From: Pistricoccus aurantiacus | Lineage (GTDB): Bacteria; Pseudomonadota; Gammaproteobacteria; Pseudomonadales; Halomonadaceae | Length of the DNA: 64,000 nt | Assembly (NCBI RefSeq): GCF_007954585.1 | Contig: NZ_CP042382.1 | Coordinates: 248,001 to 312,000 of the forward strand | Direction: 5' to 3' | Part shown: one piece after another, positions 39,511-47,922 of the stretch | Layout of the letters: each line of letters opens with the position of its first letter | Numbering within the stretch: the stretch's first letter is position 1 | Made by a program: the position numbers and the translations under genes | The notes under the pieces: generated by a model | What the model was told of the DNA's origin: nothing | Database searches by the model: none | Seen by the model: only the letters and a program-made list of their open reading frames with translations

Positions 39511-39632
39511 CGTGAAACAAGTTTTTCAATTACTGCTGTCAAGCATCCCTCGCGACTTGGCAGTACAGACGCCCCGGCGATAGCGCCGTATGGCGTAATC
39601 GATGACTTTCCATTCATTATTATCCACCAGGA

Positions 39633-42524
39633 ATGCTCGGCGCCATGAACCAGATGCTTTCTTCCGACGATATTTCGCTGAACACCACCGCTCCCCAACA
39701 ACTGCGGGTGATCAAGCGTACCGGCGATGTGGTCGAATTCGATGCCAGCAAGGTCTCGGTAGCCATGACCAAGGCTTTCATCGCCGTGGAAGGCGACAAC
39801 GCGGGGACATCGTCGCGAGTTCGCGACTTCGTCGCCCAAGCCTCCCAGCAGATTGCCCAGGCATTTCAGCGGCGTCTGCCAGATGGCGGCACCTTGCATA
39901 TCGAGGACATTCAGGATCAGGTGGAACTGGCCTTGATGCGCGCCGGGGAACAGAAGGTCGCCCGGGCCTATGTGCTCTATCGCGAAGAACACGCCCGAGC
40001 TCGGGCTGCGGAAGGCGAGGGCGTCGCCAAACCCCACCCGACCCTGAACGTCACCTTACCGGATGGCAGCCGTCGCCCGCTGGATCTGGGGCGCATCGAG
40101 ACTCTTGTATTCGACGCCTGCGAAGGCCTGGAAAACGTCGATGCGCGTCGCATCGTCGAAGACTCTCTGAAGAACCTCTACGACGGGGTCGGCCTTGAAG
40201 GCGTGGCCACGGCGCTGATGATGACCGCCCGCACCCTGGTGGAGAAGGAACCCAACTATACCTACGTCACCGCTCGGCTATTGCAGGACAACCTGCGCCG
40301 CGAGGCGCTGTCCTTCCTGGGCATTGCCGAGGAAGCCACCTATCAGGACATGGCGAAGCTCTACAAGCCGGCGTTCCAGGCCTATATCGAGAAAGGTATC
40401 GCCTTCGAGCAGCTCGACCCCGAATTGGCGACCTTCGATCTGGTGCGCCTGGGCGATGCCCTGGATCACAGCCGGGACAACCAGTTCACCTATCTCTCCC
40501 TGCAGACCCTCTACGATCGCTACTTCATCCATCGCGACGACGTGCGCTACGAGCTGCCCCAGGTCCTGTTCATGCGGGTCGCCATGGGGCTTTCGCTGAA
40601 CGAGGACGATCGGGAAGCCCGGGCCATCGAATTCTACCGGCTGCTGTCGAGCTTCGACTACATGGCCTCCACCCCGACCCTGTTCAACGCCGGTACCCTG
40701 CGCAGCCAGCTCTCTTCCTGCTACCTGACCACGGTGCCGGACAACCTGGACGGCATCTACAGCGCGATCCGCGACAACGCCATGCTCTCCAAATGGGCCG
40801 GTGGCCTGGGCAACGACTGGACCCCGGTGCGGGCCCTCGGCTCCTACATCAAGGGCACCAACGGCAAGTCCCAGGGCGTTGTACCCTTCCTCAAGGTGGT
40901 CAACGACACCGCGGTGGCGGTCAATCAGGGTGGCAAGCGCAAGGGCGCGGTCTGTGCCTACCTGGAGACCTGGCACCTGGACGTCGAGGAATTCATCGAA
41001 CTCAGGAAGAACACCGGGGACGATCGCCGGCGTACCCACGACATGAACAGCGCCAACTGGGTGCCGGACCTGTTCATGAAGCGGGTATTCGACGACGGCG
41101 ACTGGACCCTGTTCTCCCCCGCCGATTGCCCGGACCTGCACGATCTGTACGGCGCCGCCTTCGAGAAGCGCTATGAAGAATACGAGGCAATGACCCGCAG
41201 CGGGCAGCTCAAGCTCTTCAAGCGGGTCAAGGCCAAGGACCTGTGGCGCAAGATGCTCTCGATGCTGTTCGAGACCGGCCATCCCTGGATCACCTTCAAG
41301 GATCCCTGCAACCTGCGCAGCCCCCAGAGCCACGCCGGGGTGGTGCACAGCTCCAACCTGTGTACCGAGATCACCCTGAACACCTCCGTGGAGGAGATCG
41401 CCGTGTGCAACCTGGGTTCCATCAACCTGGCGAGCCATATCGACAATGGCGAACTCGACGGCGACAAGCTCAGGCAGACCGTGCGCACCGCGGTGCGCAT
41501 GCTCGACAACGTCATCGATATCAACTACTACGCGGTGCCCCAGGCGAGGAACTCCAACCTCAAGCACCGTCCGGTAGGGCTGGGGCTGATGGGCTTCCAG
41601 GATTCGCTCTACCAGCTCGGTATCGCCTACACCAGCAGCGAAGCGGTGGATTTCGCCGATCGCTCCATGGAGCTGATCAGCTATCACGCCATCGAGGCCT
41701 CCAGCGATCTGGCCGCGGAGCGCGGTCACTACGAAAGCTTCGAGGGCTCGCTGTGGAGCCTGGGCATCCTGCCGCTGGATTCCATCGAGCGCCTCAAGCT
41801 CGAGCGGGGCGAGAAGTATCTCGACATGGACACCTCAAGCACCCAGGACTGGGAGCGCCTGCGGGAGAAGGTCACTAGCCAGGGCATGCGCAACTCCAAC
41901 GTGATGGCCATCGCCCCCACCGCGACGATCTCCAATATCTGCGGCGTGTCCCAATCCATCGAGCCCACCTATCAGAACCTCTATGTGAAATCGAACCTGT
42001 CCGGCGAATTCACCGTGGTCAACGCCCACATGGTCCGCGATCTCAAGGAACGTGATCTGTGGGACGAGGTGATGATCAACGATCTCAAGTATTACGACGG
42101 CAGCGTGCAGCCCATCGATCGGGTGCCGGAGGACTTGAAGGCCAAGTACGCCACCGCCTTCGAAGTGGAGCCCAAGTGGCTGGTGGACGCCGCTTCCCGG
42201 CGCCAGAAATGGATCGATCAGGCCCAGTCCCTGAACCTCTATATCCAGGGAGTGTCCGGCAAGAAGCTCGACGTCACCTATCGCATGGCCTGGCTGCGCG
42301 GCTTGAAGACCACCTACTACCTGCGCGCCCTGGGCGCCACCTCGGTGGAAAAATCCACCGTGGATCGCGGCAGCCTCAACGCCGTGGGTCATGGTGCCGG
42401 CGCCCCGAGCCCGGTGCCGGAAGCCGGGCCTCGCGGTATCGACGATTTCCTGCAGGGCAAGGGCAGCCAGCGGGCGCCTACCGCCGGGGAGATAGACGAG
42501 CTGGGCTGCGAGGCCTGCCAGTAA
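39633..42524 (+). CDS. nrdA: Class Ia ribonucleoside-diphosphate reductase, alpha subunit
   Basis: Catalytic subunit of aerobic RNR, reducing NDPs to dNDPs. 963 residues, longer than E. coli NrdA (761). Residues about 24-120 form an ATP-cone ([19 protein letters not shown]) and a second, diverged cone follows (about 135-220), as in Pseudomonas-type NrdA. The 10-stranded barrel has [11 protein letters not shown] and the [12 protein letters not shown] loop; the C-terminal swinging thiols are in GCEACQ. An ATG at 39645 is an alternative start. Regulation by NrdR and DnaA is suggested by upstream boxes; nrdB follows. Confidence 0.96.
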   Translation: MLGAMNQMLSSDDISLNTTAPQQLRVIKRTGDVVEFDASKVSVAMTKAFIAVEGDNAGTSSRVRDFVAQASQQIAQAFQRRLPDGGTLHIEDIQDQVELALMRAGEQKVARAYVLYREEHARARAAEGEGVAKPHPTLNVTLPDGSRRPLDLGRIETLVFDACEGLENVDARRIVEDSLKNLYDGVGLEGVATALMMTARTLVEKEPNYTYVTARLLQDNLRREALSFLGIAEEATYQDMAKLYKPAFQAYIEKGIAFEQLDPELATFDLVRLGDALDHSRDNQFTYLSLQTLYDRYFIHRDDVRYELPQVLFMRVAMGLSLNEDDREARAIEFYRLLSSFDYMASTPTLFNAGTLRSQLSSCYLTTVPDNLDGIYSAIRDNAMLSKWAGGLGNDWTPVRALGSYIKGTNGKSQGVVPFLKVVNDTAVAVNQGGKRKGAVCAYLETWHLDVEEFIELRKNTGDDRRRTHDMNSANWVPDLFMKRVFDDGDWTLFSPADCPDLHDLYGAAFEKRYEEYEAMTRSGQLKLFKRVKAKDLWRKMLSMLFETGHPWITFKDPCNLRSPQSHAGVVHSSNLCTEITLNTSVEEIAVCNLGSINLASHIDNGELDGDKLRQTVRTAVRMLDNVIDINYYAVPQARNSNLKHRPVGLGLMGFQDSLYQLGIAYTSSEAVDFADRSMELISYHAIEASSDLAAERGHYESFEGSLWSLGILPLDSIERLKLERGEKYLDMDTSSTQDWERLREKVTSQGMRNSNVMAIAPTATISNICGVSQSIEPTYQNLYVKSNLSGEFTVVNAHMVRDLKERDLWDEVMINDLKYYDGSVQPIDRVPEDLKAKYATAFEVEPKWLVDAASRRQKWIDQAQSLNLYIQGVSGKKLDVTYRMAWLRGLKTTYYLRALGATSVEKSTVDRGSLNAVGHGAGAPSPVPEAGPRGIDDFLQGKGSQRAPTAGEIDELGCEACQ

Positions 42525-42528
42525 GGGA

Positions 42529-42556
42529 AAGAACTTGCTGCGCTCGCGAAGTTCTT
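42529..42556 (+). repeat. Hairpin in the nrdA-nrdB spacer
   Basis: AAGAACTT and AAGTTCTT form an 8-bp perfect stem around a 12-nt GC-rich loop, starting 5 bp after the nrdA stop. There is no T run, so it is more likely an RNA processing or stability element than a terminator; nrdB starts 28 bp later. Confidence 0.5.
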
Positions 42557-42583
42557 GAAAAGGATCAACGAAGGGGAAACAAC

Positions 42584-43846
42584 ATGCTGAATTGGGACGA
42601 TTTTCACGAAGACGCCGGTGACGACAACACTGCCACTGCCGAGGCTCCCGCGCCGGCTCACCCGAAGCCCGCGCCGCAGCCCGCTGCCAAACCGCAGGCT
42701 CCAGTCGAAAAGGTGAGCGAGAGCAAGGGACAGTACAAGGTCGTCGAGCAGGATCGACTGGCCCGGGCCCGCCAGTCTCTCGAGGAGCTGGACGTGGCCG
42801 CCGGCCTGGAAGAGCTGGAAATGGGCGCGGCGCGCATCGAGGTGGATCAGAAGCGCATGATCAACGCCCGGGCCGACCTCAACCAGCTGGTGCCCTTCAA
42901 GTACGAATGGGCTTGGCAGAAATACCTGGACGGCACCGCCAACCACTGGATGCCCCAGGAAATTAACATGAACGCGGATATCGCCCTGTGGAAGAGCCAG
43001 GACGGCCTGACCGCGGACGAGCGGCGTATCGTCGAGCGCAGCCTGGGCTATTTCTCCACGGCGGATTCCCTGGTCGCCAATAACCTGGTGCTGGCGGTGT
43101 ACCGGCTGATCACCAATCCGGAATGTCGCCAGTACCTGCTGCGTCAGGCGTTTGAAGAGGCTATCCACACTCACGCCTATCAGTACTGCGTGGAATCCCT
43201 GGGCATGGACGAAGGCGAGGTCTTCAACATGTATCGGGAGGTGCCGTCGGTTGCCGCCAAGTCCGCCTGGAGCCTCAAGCACACCCAATCCCTGGCCCGC
43301 CCGGACTTCCATACCGGCACCTCGGAGACGGACCAGGAGCTATTGCGCAACCTGATCGCCTTCTACGCGGTGACCGAAGGCATCTTCTTCTACTGCGGCT
43401 TCAGCCAGATTCTGTCCATGGGCCGACGCAACAAGATGACCGGGGTCGCGGAGCAATTCCAGTACATCCTGCGGGACGAATCCATGCACCTGAACTTCGG
43501 CATCGACATGATCAACCAGATCAAGATCGAGAATCCGCACCTGTGGACGCCGGCATTCCAGGATGAAGTCATCCAGATGATTCTCGAAGGCACCGAGCTC
43601 GAGATCGAATACGCGCGCGACACCATGCCCCGCGGCGTGCTGGGCATGAACGCGGCGATCATGGAGGAATACCTGCACTTCATCTGCAACCGCCGCCTCG
43701 CCCAGCTTGGCTTGAAGGAACAGTTCCCCGGTGCCAAGAACCCCTTCCCCTGGATGAGCGAGATCATCGACCTGCGCAAGGAGAAGAACTTCTTCGAGAC
43801 TCGTGTCACCGAGTATCAGGTGGGGGGAGCGCTTAGCTGGGATTGA
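42584..43846 (+). CDS. nrdB: Class Ia ribonucleoside-diphosphate reductase, beta subunit
   Basis: Radical-generating diiron subunit of RNR. 420 residues. The ferritin-like core carries [16 protein letters not shown] (metal ligands), [12 protein letters not shown], and the [13 protein letters not shown] ligand helix. An N-terminal tail (about 13-60) is Ala/Pro-rich and looks disordered; it is absent from E. coli NrdB. The ATG at 42584 has GAAGGGGAAA upstream and MLNWDDF at the start. The open frame extending upstream into nrdA is not coding. Confidence 0.96.
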   Translation: MLNWDDFHEDAGDDNTATAEAPAPAHPKPAPQPAAKPQAPVEKVSESKGQYKVVEQDRLARARQSLEELDVAAGLEELEMGAARIEVDQKRMINARADLNQLVPFKYEWAWQKYLDGTANHWMPQEINMNADIALWKSQDGLTADERRIVERSLGYFSTADSLVANNLVLAVYRLITNPECRQYLLRQAFEEAIHTHAYQYCVESLGMDEGEVFNMYREVPSVAAKSAWSLKHTQSLARPDFHTGTSETDQELLRNLIAFYAVTEGIFFYCGFSQILSMGRRNKMTGVAEQFQYILRDESMHLNFGIDMINQIKIENPHLWTPAFQDEVIQMILEGTELEIEYARDTMPRGVLGMNAAIMEEYLHFICNRRLAQLGLKEQFPGAKNPFPWMSEIIDLRKEKNFFETRVTEYQVGGALSWD

Positions 43847-43879
43847 TTATCCCCGCTTGGCCCAAGACTCTTGCATTGA

Positions 43880-43910
43880 CGCCTTTGCCTGCCCTGGCAG
43901 GGGCGTTTTT
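43880..43910 (+). terminator. Terminator after nrdB
   Basis: Stem CCTGCC/GGCAGG with loop CT, extended across a 4-nt bulge by CGCC/GGCG, then TTTTT. It begins 34 bp after the nrdB stop and abuts the convergent PIN toxin gene. Confidence 0.75.
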
Positions 43911-43911
43911 G

Positions 43912-44289
43912 TTATGGCCGAAATATCTCGATTTTCAGCCCATCGATATGACGATAATGGCGATCGTTGGCGGTCAGCAACGTGATGCCCAGCTCCAAGG
44001 CGGTAGCGGCGATCACGGCATCGGCCATTTGCATGCCATGACTCAAGGCGTAACTTTCTACCAGAAAGGCGGCCCGTGCGGAGATGCCTTCATGCAGATG
44101 AACCAATTCCACCTCCCAATAACGCATTGCCCGGCGTAATTGCTGTTGTTCCTGCTTATTGCGCAGCCCTTGCACCAGCTCCATATAGGTTACCGCCGAA
44201 ACCGCAAAGCCACGCATGTCGTCCAATCGCTCGGCGGCTTGTTCATTGCCGCGCAGGTTCCAGATCAGCACGTCGGTATCGCCCAGCAT
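43912..44289 (-). CDS. PIN-domain toxin (VapC-like)
   Basis: A 125-residue PIN-domain RNase toxin. Acidic active-site residues are visible in MLGDTDVLIWNLRG (first Asp), VTYMELVQGL (Glu) and GMQMADAVIAATALE (Asp), with LLTANDRHYRHIDGL near the end. The Phd-type antitoxin gene ends just upstream; a GTG at 44295 overlapping the antitoxin TAG by 1 nt is an alternative start. VapC toxins cleave tRNA or rRNA; the target here is unknown. Convergent with nrdB. Confidence 0.9.
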   Translation of the reverse strand: MLGDTDVLIWNLRGNEQAAERLDDMRGFAVSAVTYMELVQGLRNKQEQQQLRRAMRYWEVELVHLHEGISARAAFLVESYALSHGMQMADAVIAATALELGITLLTANDRHYRHIDGLKIEIFRP

Positions 44290-44294
44290 CGGCA

Positions 44295-44540
44295 CTACTC
44301 TTCTGCAAAAGTGCGTGGCTGGCGTAGCCTGCGAGCTCGATCATTTACTTCCAGATCCTGTCGATCCGCCCATAGGCCGAAGGCCGGATTTCGCGTGGAG
44401 TCGGGCGATTCATCGCGATCGGCACTTACCAAGCGTGCGCAGGGTTTGCCTCGATAGGTAATTTCCACTTCCTCGCCTCGCGCAGTGGCTGCTAAAAGAG
44501 CCTTGGTATGTAACCGTAGATCCTTGACGATTGCCTGCAT
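44295..44540 (-). CDS. Phd/YefM-family antitoxin
   Basis: An 81-residue type II antitoxin. The N-terminal DNA-binding part reads LRLHTKALLAATARGEEVEITYRGKPCARLV, the Phd/YefM pattern; the C-terminal 35 residues are polar and would wrap the PIN toxin. A strong Shine-Dalgarno, AAGGAGGA, lies 4 nt before the ATG. The palindrome AAGTTAC-N10-GTAACTT just upstream is a likely autoregulatory operator. Confidence 0.88.
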   Translation of the reverse strand: MQAIVKDLRLHTKALLAATARGEEVEITYRGKPCARLVSADRDESPDSTRNPAFGLWADRQDLEVNDRARRLRQPRTFAEE

Positions 44541-44554
44541 TTCGTCCTCCTTGA

Positions 44555-44578
44555 AAGTTACACAATGAAAGGTAACTT
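44555..44578. promoter_or_regulatory. Palindrome upstream of the antitoxin gene, putative operator
   Basis: AAGTTAC and GTAACTT are perfect 7-bp inverted arms separated by 10 bp, 15-38 bp upstream of the antitoxin ATG. Phd-type antitoxins repress their own promoters through such palindromes. Confidence 0.55.
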
Positions 44579-44591
44579 ACTATTAACCTGG

Positions 44592-44624
44592 CAATCAAAT
44601 AGGTCATCCTGACCTCTTTGATTG
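44592..44624. repeat. 15-bp inverted repeat, hairpin 1 of the cluster
   Basis: CAATCAAATAGGTCA pairs with TGACCTCTTTGATTG with one mismatch and a 3-nt loop. It is the strongest of four neighbouring inverted repeats in the non-coding stretch 44541-44931. Confidence 0.75.
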
Positions 44625-44632
44625 TCGCCCCC

Positions 44633-44670
44633 GTCACACTGGCGCAGATGAGTGAATCTGCTGGTGTGAC
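44633..44670. repeat. Inverted repeat, hairpin 2 of the cluster
   Basis: Outer arms GTCACAC/GTGTGAC and inner arms GCAGAT/ATCTGC, separated by a small internal loop, close on a 6-nt loop. Confidence 0.7.
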
Positions 44671-44699
44671 GCGGGCTCGCGCCGACCTACCGGCCGGCG

Positions 44700-44719
44700 G
44701 CGGCACTTCCCTGTGCCGC
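44700..44719. repeat. Inverted repeat, hairpin 3 of the cluster
   Basis: GCGGCAC and GTGCCGC are perfect 7-bp arms with a 6-nt loop (TTCCCT). Confidence 0.7.
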
Positions 44720-44720
44720 A

Positions 44721-44752
44721 ATTAACCCGACATAAATGCTTGCCGGGTTAAT
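44721..44752. repeat. Inverted repeat, hairpin 4 of the cluster
   Basis: ATTAACCCG and CGGGTTAAT are perfect 9-bp arms with a 14-nt loop. It begins 2 bp after hairpin 3. The remainder of the gene-free stretch, up to 44931, holds the direct repeats listed next. Confidence 0.7.
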
Positions 44753-44819
44753 AAACGACTGGACACGTTAGATCATATTCGATAGTTACCGCATTCGTTT
44801 TTATTGGAGGCGATACTAC

Positions 44820-44881
44820 TCTTGCTCAAACGAGCGCGTCTTGCCCAAACAGGCTGACCCTCATGGGTTCTTGCTCAAACG
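44820..44881 (+). repeat. Three 13-bp direct repeats upstream of the enoyl-CoA hydratase
   Basis: TCTTGCTCAAACG occurs at 44820-44832 and 44869-44881, and a near copy TCTTGCCCAAACA at 44839-44851. Starts are 19 and 30 bp apart. The last copy ends about 50 bp before the downstream start codon, so they may be binding sites for a regulator. Confidence 0.6.
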
Positions 44882-44931
44882 CCAGTATTTAAATCTTTTA
44901 CTTTCTCACAGCCAACGGAAGCGATATCTGC

Positions 44932-45720
44932 ATGAATACTCCAGAAGACTTCCCCGTACTCAGTCATCGAGAGAATGGCGTGGTGACGCTGACCTTGAAT
45001 CGCCCTCACCGTTTCAACGTGCTCAGCGAAGAAATGCTCGAGGCGCTTGAGCAGGCGCTCGAGCACCTAAACGAGGATAAGACGCTGCGTTGCCTGGTAA
45101 TCGCGGCGGAGGGCCGGGCCTTCTGCGCCGGGCACGATCTCAAGCAGATGCGCGAGACGCCAGAGAAAACCTATTACCAGACGCTCTTTTCCCGCTGTAG
45201 CGCGTTGATGCAGTCGATCGTCGCTTTTCCGGTGCCGGTGATCGCTCGGGTACAGGGCATCGCCACCGCCGCGGGATGCCAACTGGTCGCCAGTTGCGAC
45301 CTGGCGGTGGCGGCACGTTCGGCGCGGTTTGCGGTATCCGGCATCAACGCAGGGCTTTTCTGCGCGACCCCGGGGGTGGCGCTGAGCCGCAACGTCGGTC
45401 GCAAGGCCGCTGCGGAGATGCTGTTCACCGGTGAATTCATCGATGCGGAGCAAGCTCGTGACTGGGGATTGGTCAACCGAGTCGCGGAAGACGAGGCGCT
45501 GGACGCGGCGGTCGATGAACTCACCGCAAGCATTTGCGCCAAGAGTAATGTCGCCGTGAGGGCAGGGAAGGCCGTGCTGCATCGCCAGCTGGCCATGCCG
45601 CTGTCGGAAGCCTACGACTATGCCTGCGGCATCATGGCGGACAACATGATGGCGGAGGACGCCGCGGAAGGGATCGATGCCTTTATCGAAAAGCGCCCTC
45701 CCGAATGGCGCCATCGCTGA
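44932..45720 (+). CDS. Enoyl-CoA hydratase/isomerase (crotonase) family protein
   Basis: A 262-residue crotonase-fold protein. The oxyanion-hole segments are GRAFCAGHDLKQM and VQGIATAAGCQLVASCDLAVA. In place of the canonical catalytic Glu region it reads VSGINAGLFCATPGVALSR, resembling the ECHDC3 subgroup, so classical hydratase activity is uncertain. It is a single-gene unit bounded by the repeat-rich intergenic region and a terminator. No other fatty-acid oxidation gene is near. Confidence 0.87.
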   Translation: MNTPEDFPVLSHRENGVVTLTLNRPHRFNVLSEEMLEALEQALEHLNEDKTLRCLVIAAEGRAFCAGHDLKQMRETPEKTYYQTLFSRCSALMQSIVAFPVPVIARVQGIATAAGCQLVASCDLAVAARSARFAVSGINAGLFCATPGVALSRNVGRKAAAEMLFTGEFIDAEQARDWGLVNRVAEDEALDAAVDELTASICAKSNVAVRAGKAVLHRQLAMPLSEAYDYACGIMADNMMAEDAAEGIDAFIEKRPPEWRHR

Positions 45721-45743
45721 GCCAGCCTAATGCCTGGCTTTTT
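45720..45743 (+). terminator. Terminator after the crotonase-family gene
   Basis: AGCCAG/CTGGCT 6-bp stem with an 8-nt loop, then TTTTT, starting at the last base of the stop codon. Confidence 0.7.
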
Positions 45744-45752
45744 ACCAAGGAC

Positions 45753-47003
45753 TTACACATCCCGATCGAGAAACTCGCGAATCGTCTCCCCGGCTTGCTC
45801 TATGGATAACACTCCATCCAGATGGCCGCGCTTGCCTTCGAGGACAACTTCCTCGACCGGGGTGCCATCCGCGGCGATTGTCTCGATGGTCTGGCGCACC
45901 AGCGCCGGAAAGAACACCAGATCGTCTTCGCTGTAGATCATTAGGGTCGGCGCCTCAATGGCGGCAAGCCCGGCTTCCGCGTTCTCACCTTCGCCGGTGA
46001 CAAAGAGCTGGTTGGCCTTGACCAGATAAAGCAGGTGATTGGCATCGGCGACCTTGGCGCGATCGGTGGCGACATCATCGAGCACCTTCTCGAACAGGAA
46101 TTGCGCCTCCAGGCTGCTGGCGGGATCGACGCCTTCCTCCGCCCATTCACGGCCATAGGTGTCGTTGGCCCACTGCCAGTGATTGGCCTGCAGGGTAATC
46201 AGCTTCAGCGATTCCTCGAGCCCTTTCGTGGGCGGCTCGGCCTTGTAGTAGTCACCGCCGTTCCAATCAGGATCAACCTTGATGGGCGCCGCCCAGGCAT
46301 CCAGCCAGCCGATCAGGTAGGCGTTGGCGGCGCCGGAGCCGATCACCGGGATCACCCGCTCGACCCTTTCGGGATAGACGCTCGCCCACTCGTAGGCCTG
46401 TAACGAGCCCATGGAGGCGCCCATTACTGCGTGCAGGCTACCGATACCTTGGTTTTCCAGCAGCGCCTTCTGCACTTCGACGAAATCGCCGATGGTAACG
46501 ACCGGAAAATCCAGCCCCCAAGGCTCGCCGGTCTCGGGATTGAGGGTCGCCGGGCCGGTGGTGATTACCTTCGGATCCTTGGCATTCAGGTTCACCAGAG
46601 TATCCGAGGCGATAATATAATACTCGTCCGTATCCAGCGGCTTGCCTGGCCCGATGATGGCGTCCCAATAGCCGGGAGCAGCATCGTCCTTGCTATAGCG
46701 TCCCGCGGCGTGACTGGTGCCGGAAAAATAATGGGTGATCAGGATGACGTTGTCCTTGGCCTCGTTCAGCGTGCCGTAGGCCTCCCAGCCTACCTTGAGC
46801 GAGGGAATCCGCTCGCCGCCTTGAGTGGTGTAGCCATCCATCTCGAAGACGTGTTTTTCCACCAGCTCGTCGTAGCCAACGGCCACTCCATTACCCAGCA
46901 CAAACAGGTTTGCCGCTAGCCCGACGAGCCACCAGCGTTGTCCGGCGCATCCAGCGCGGACGCAAGATGAAAACAACAGCGAAATTAACCTAGGCTTGAT
47001 CAT
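45753..47003 (-). CDS. MetX-like alpha/beta hydrolase with N-terminal signal
   Basis: A 416-residue alpha/beta hydrolase related to homoserine O-acetyltransferase. Seen: nucleophile elbow MGASMGSLQAYEWA, the MetX-like block GPATLNPETGEPWGLDFPVVTI, IYSEDDLVFFPAL (acid) and GKRGHLDGVL (His). Unlike cytosolic MetX it begins with a hydrophobic, probably exported N-terminus (RWWLVGLAANLFVLGNGVAV, about 23-42). A secreted or periplasmic esterase is more likely than methionine synthesis. metY lies nearby but in the opposite direction. Confidence 0.78.
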   Translation of the reverse strand: MIKPRLISLLFSSCVRAGCAGQRWWLVGLAANLFVLGNGVAVGYDELVEKHVFEMDGYTTQGGERIPSLKVGWEAYGTLNEAKDNVILITHYFSGTSHAAGRYSKDDAAPGYWDAIIGPGKPLDTDEYYIIASDTLVNLNAKDPKVITTGPATLNPETGEPWGLDFPVVTIGDFVEVQKALLENQGIGSLHAVMGASMGSLQAYEWASVYPERVERVIPVIGSGAANAYLIGWLDAWAAPIKVDPDWNGGDYYKAEPPTKGLEESLKLITLQANHWQWANDTYGREWAEEGVDPASSLEAQFLFEKVLDDVATDRAKVADANHLLYLVKANQLFVTGEGENAEAGLAAIEAPTLMIYSEDDLVFFPALVRQTIETIAADGTPVEEVVLEGKRGHLDGVLSIEQAGETIREFLDRDV

Positions 47004-47143
47004 GAGTTTTCCTGATTCCAGTGGGAGATGATCCGGAATGGATCGATAGCGGCAACCAATCGGCTTGCTCTCAATCGATATTGATTACGATCATGCTTCC
47101 GCTATTGGAAGAGTGCTATCGTGCCTGAAAAGGAGGTATCGCC

Positions 47144-47254
47144 ATGACCGAGTCCAAGAGCATCATCAAACGAATCTACGTTCCTACTCATATCCGACAG
47201 TTACCCGGTGGCGAACGTGTCAAGGTTCCCGGCCATTACAAGGCCATCGACTGA
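47144..47254 (+). CDS. Very small basic protein of 36 residues
   Basis: An ORF of 36 codons with a near-ideal ribosome site (AAAAGGAGGT, AGGAGG at 47131-47136, 7 nt before the ATG). The product is strongly basic, starts MTESKSIIKRIYVPTHIRQL, and ends PGGERVKVPGHYKAID. No Cys, no hydrophobic stretch, no family recognised. The codon choice looks like that of neighbouring genes. It stands alone between the exported hydrolase (divergent) and a terminator serving the opposite strand. Confidence 0.65.
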   Translation: MTESKSIIKRIYVPTHIRQLPGGERVKVPGHYKAID

Positions 47255-47298
47255 TACCTTGTCCGCGTCTGCTTCACCAAATGAAGTTCGATCGATAC

Positions 47299-47329
47299 AA
47301 AAACGGACAGGCCTTTTGATGGCCTGCCC
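47299..47329 (-). terminator. Terminator of the small membrane protein gene
   Basis: On the minus strand GGGCAGGCC pairs with GGCCTGTCC (one mismatch) around a 7-nt loop, then TTTTTG. It follows the minus-strand gene ending at 47353. Confidence 0.75.
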
Positions 47330-47352
47330 GCGACATACTCAACATGCAATCG

Positions 47353-47553
47353 CTACCCTTTGGGACCGAACAACAGCCAGACAATCAAACCGATCAAGGG
47401 GAAGATGATCAGTACGATAATCCAGATCACCTTGGCAAGGGTACTTGCTCCGCTTTTCGCCACCTTGACGATGGCCCAGATGACAATGATCAACCAGATC
47501 AAGCTCAGTAGACCACCGAAGACGTTACCTACACTGCTAAACAAGCTATCCAT
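47353..47553 (-). CDS. Small PLDc_N-type membrane protein
   Basis: A 66-residue protein with two hydrophobic helices (LLSLIWLIIVIWAIVKVA and LAKVIWIIVLIIFPLIGLIVW) and a C-terminal LLFGPKG, the pattern of stand-alone phospholipase D N-terminal (PLDc_N/cardiolipase_N) domains. Catalytic HKD motifs are absent, so it is not an enzyme; a membrane-envelope role is presumed. Confidence 0.82.
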   Translation of the reverse strand: MDSLFSSVGNVFGGLLSLIWLIIVIWAIVKVAKSGASTLAKVIWIIVLIIFPLIGLIVWLLFGPKG

Positions 47554-47625
47554 GTCGTTTCTCCTTGGCTATCGGTTAGCGTCACCATAAGTAGCATAAC
47601 CCGCCTGATAAAACATAGCCGAATA

Positions 47626-47832
47626 ATGAAACAGAGTATCATTGGTTACCATCTGGACGAGGAAAACCACTGGGTCGCGGAGCTTGCCTGCGGTCACAAC
47701 CAACACGTGCGCCATCAGCCGCCCTGGGTGGAGCGCCCTTGGGTAACCCACGAATCAGGGCGCGCCGCCATGCTGGGTTTCTTGCTGGACTGCAAGAAGT
47801 GCGATCGCGGCGAACCTCGGGATAATCCGTGA
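47626..47832 (+). CDS. DUF3565 domain protein
   Basis: A 68-residue DUF3565 protein: IIGYHLDEENHWVAELACGHNQHVRH, PWVERPWV and LLDCKKC. One Cys and three His in the first part plus the CKKC pair suggest a metal site. No function is known for the family. It precedes metY by 90 bp on the same strand, though a shared transcript is not shown. Confidence 0.85.
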   Translation: MKQSIIGYHLDEENHWVAELACGHNQHVRHQPPWVERPWVTHESGRAAMLGFLLDCKKCDRGEPRDNP

Positions 47833-47922
47833 TATCCAGGCTGCTGTCGCTACCATTTATATCCCCTTCCCAGTAGGCTGAGACATACTTCAATATCGGC
47901 CAATCCATTGGGGAAAAGCGTC

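Larger units (their letters stand above)
39091..39632. promoter_or_regulatory. Long intergenic control region between rstA and nrdA
   Basis: This 542-bp stretch holds no supported gene. It is AT-richer than its surroundings. The nrdA-proximal part carries DnaA boxes and two NrdR-like boxes (listed separately). The rstA-proximal half (about 39091-39370) presumably holds the rstA promoter, but I could not single out a convincing one. Confidence 0.6.

Noticed and set aside
40278-41729. Long frame antisense to nrdA
   Set aside because: Pure shadow of nrdA; no start signal or homology.
44592-44752. Integron attC site
   Set aside because: The stems lack the paired RYYYAAC/GTTRRRY core sequences and no integrase or cassette array is present.
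44700-44881. CRISPR array
   Set aside because: The three direct repeats are only 13 bp and irregularly spaced, and no cas genes are in the window.
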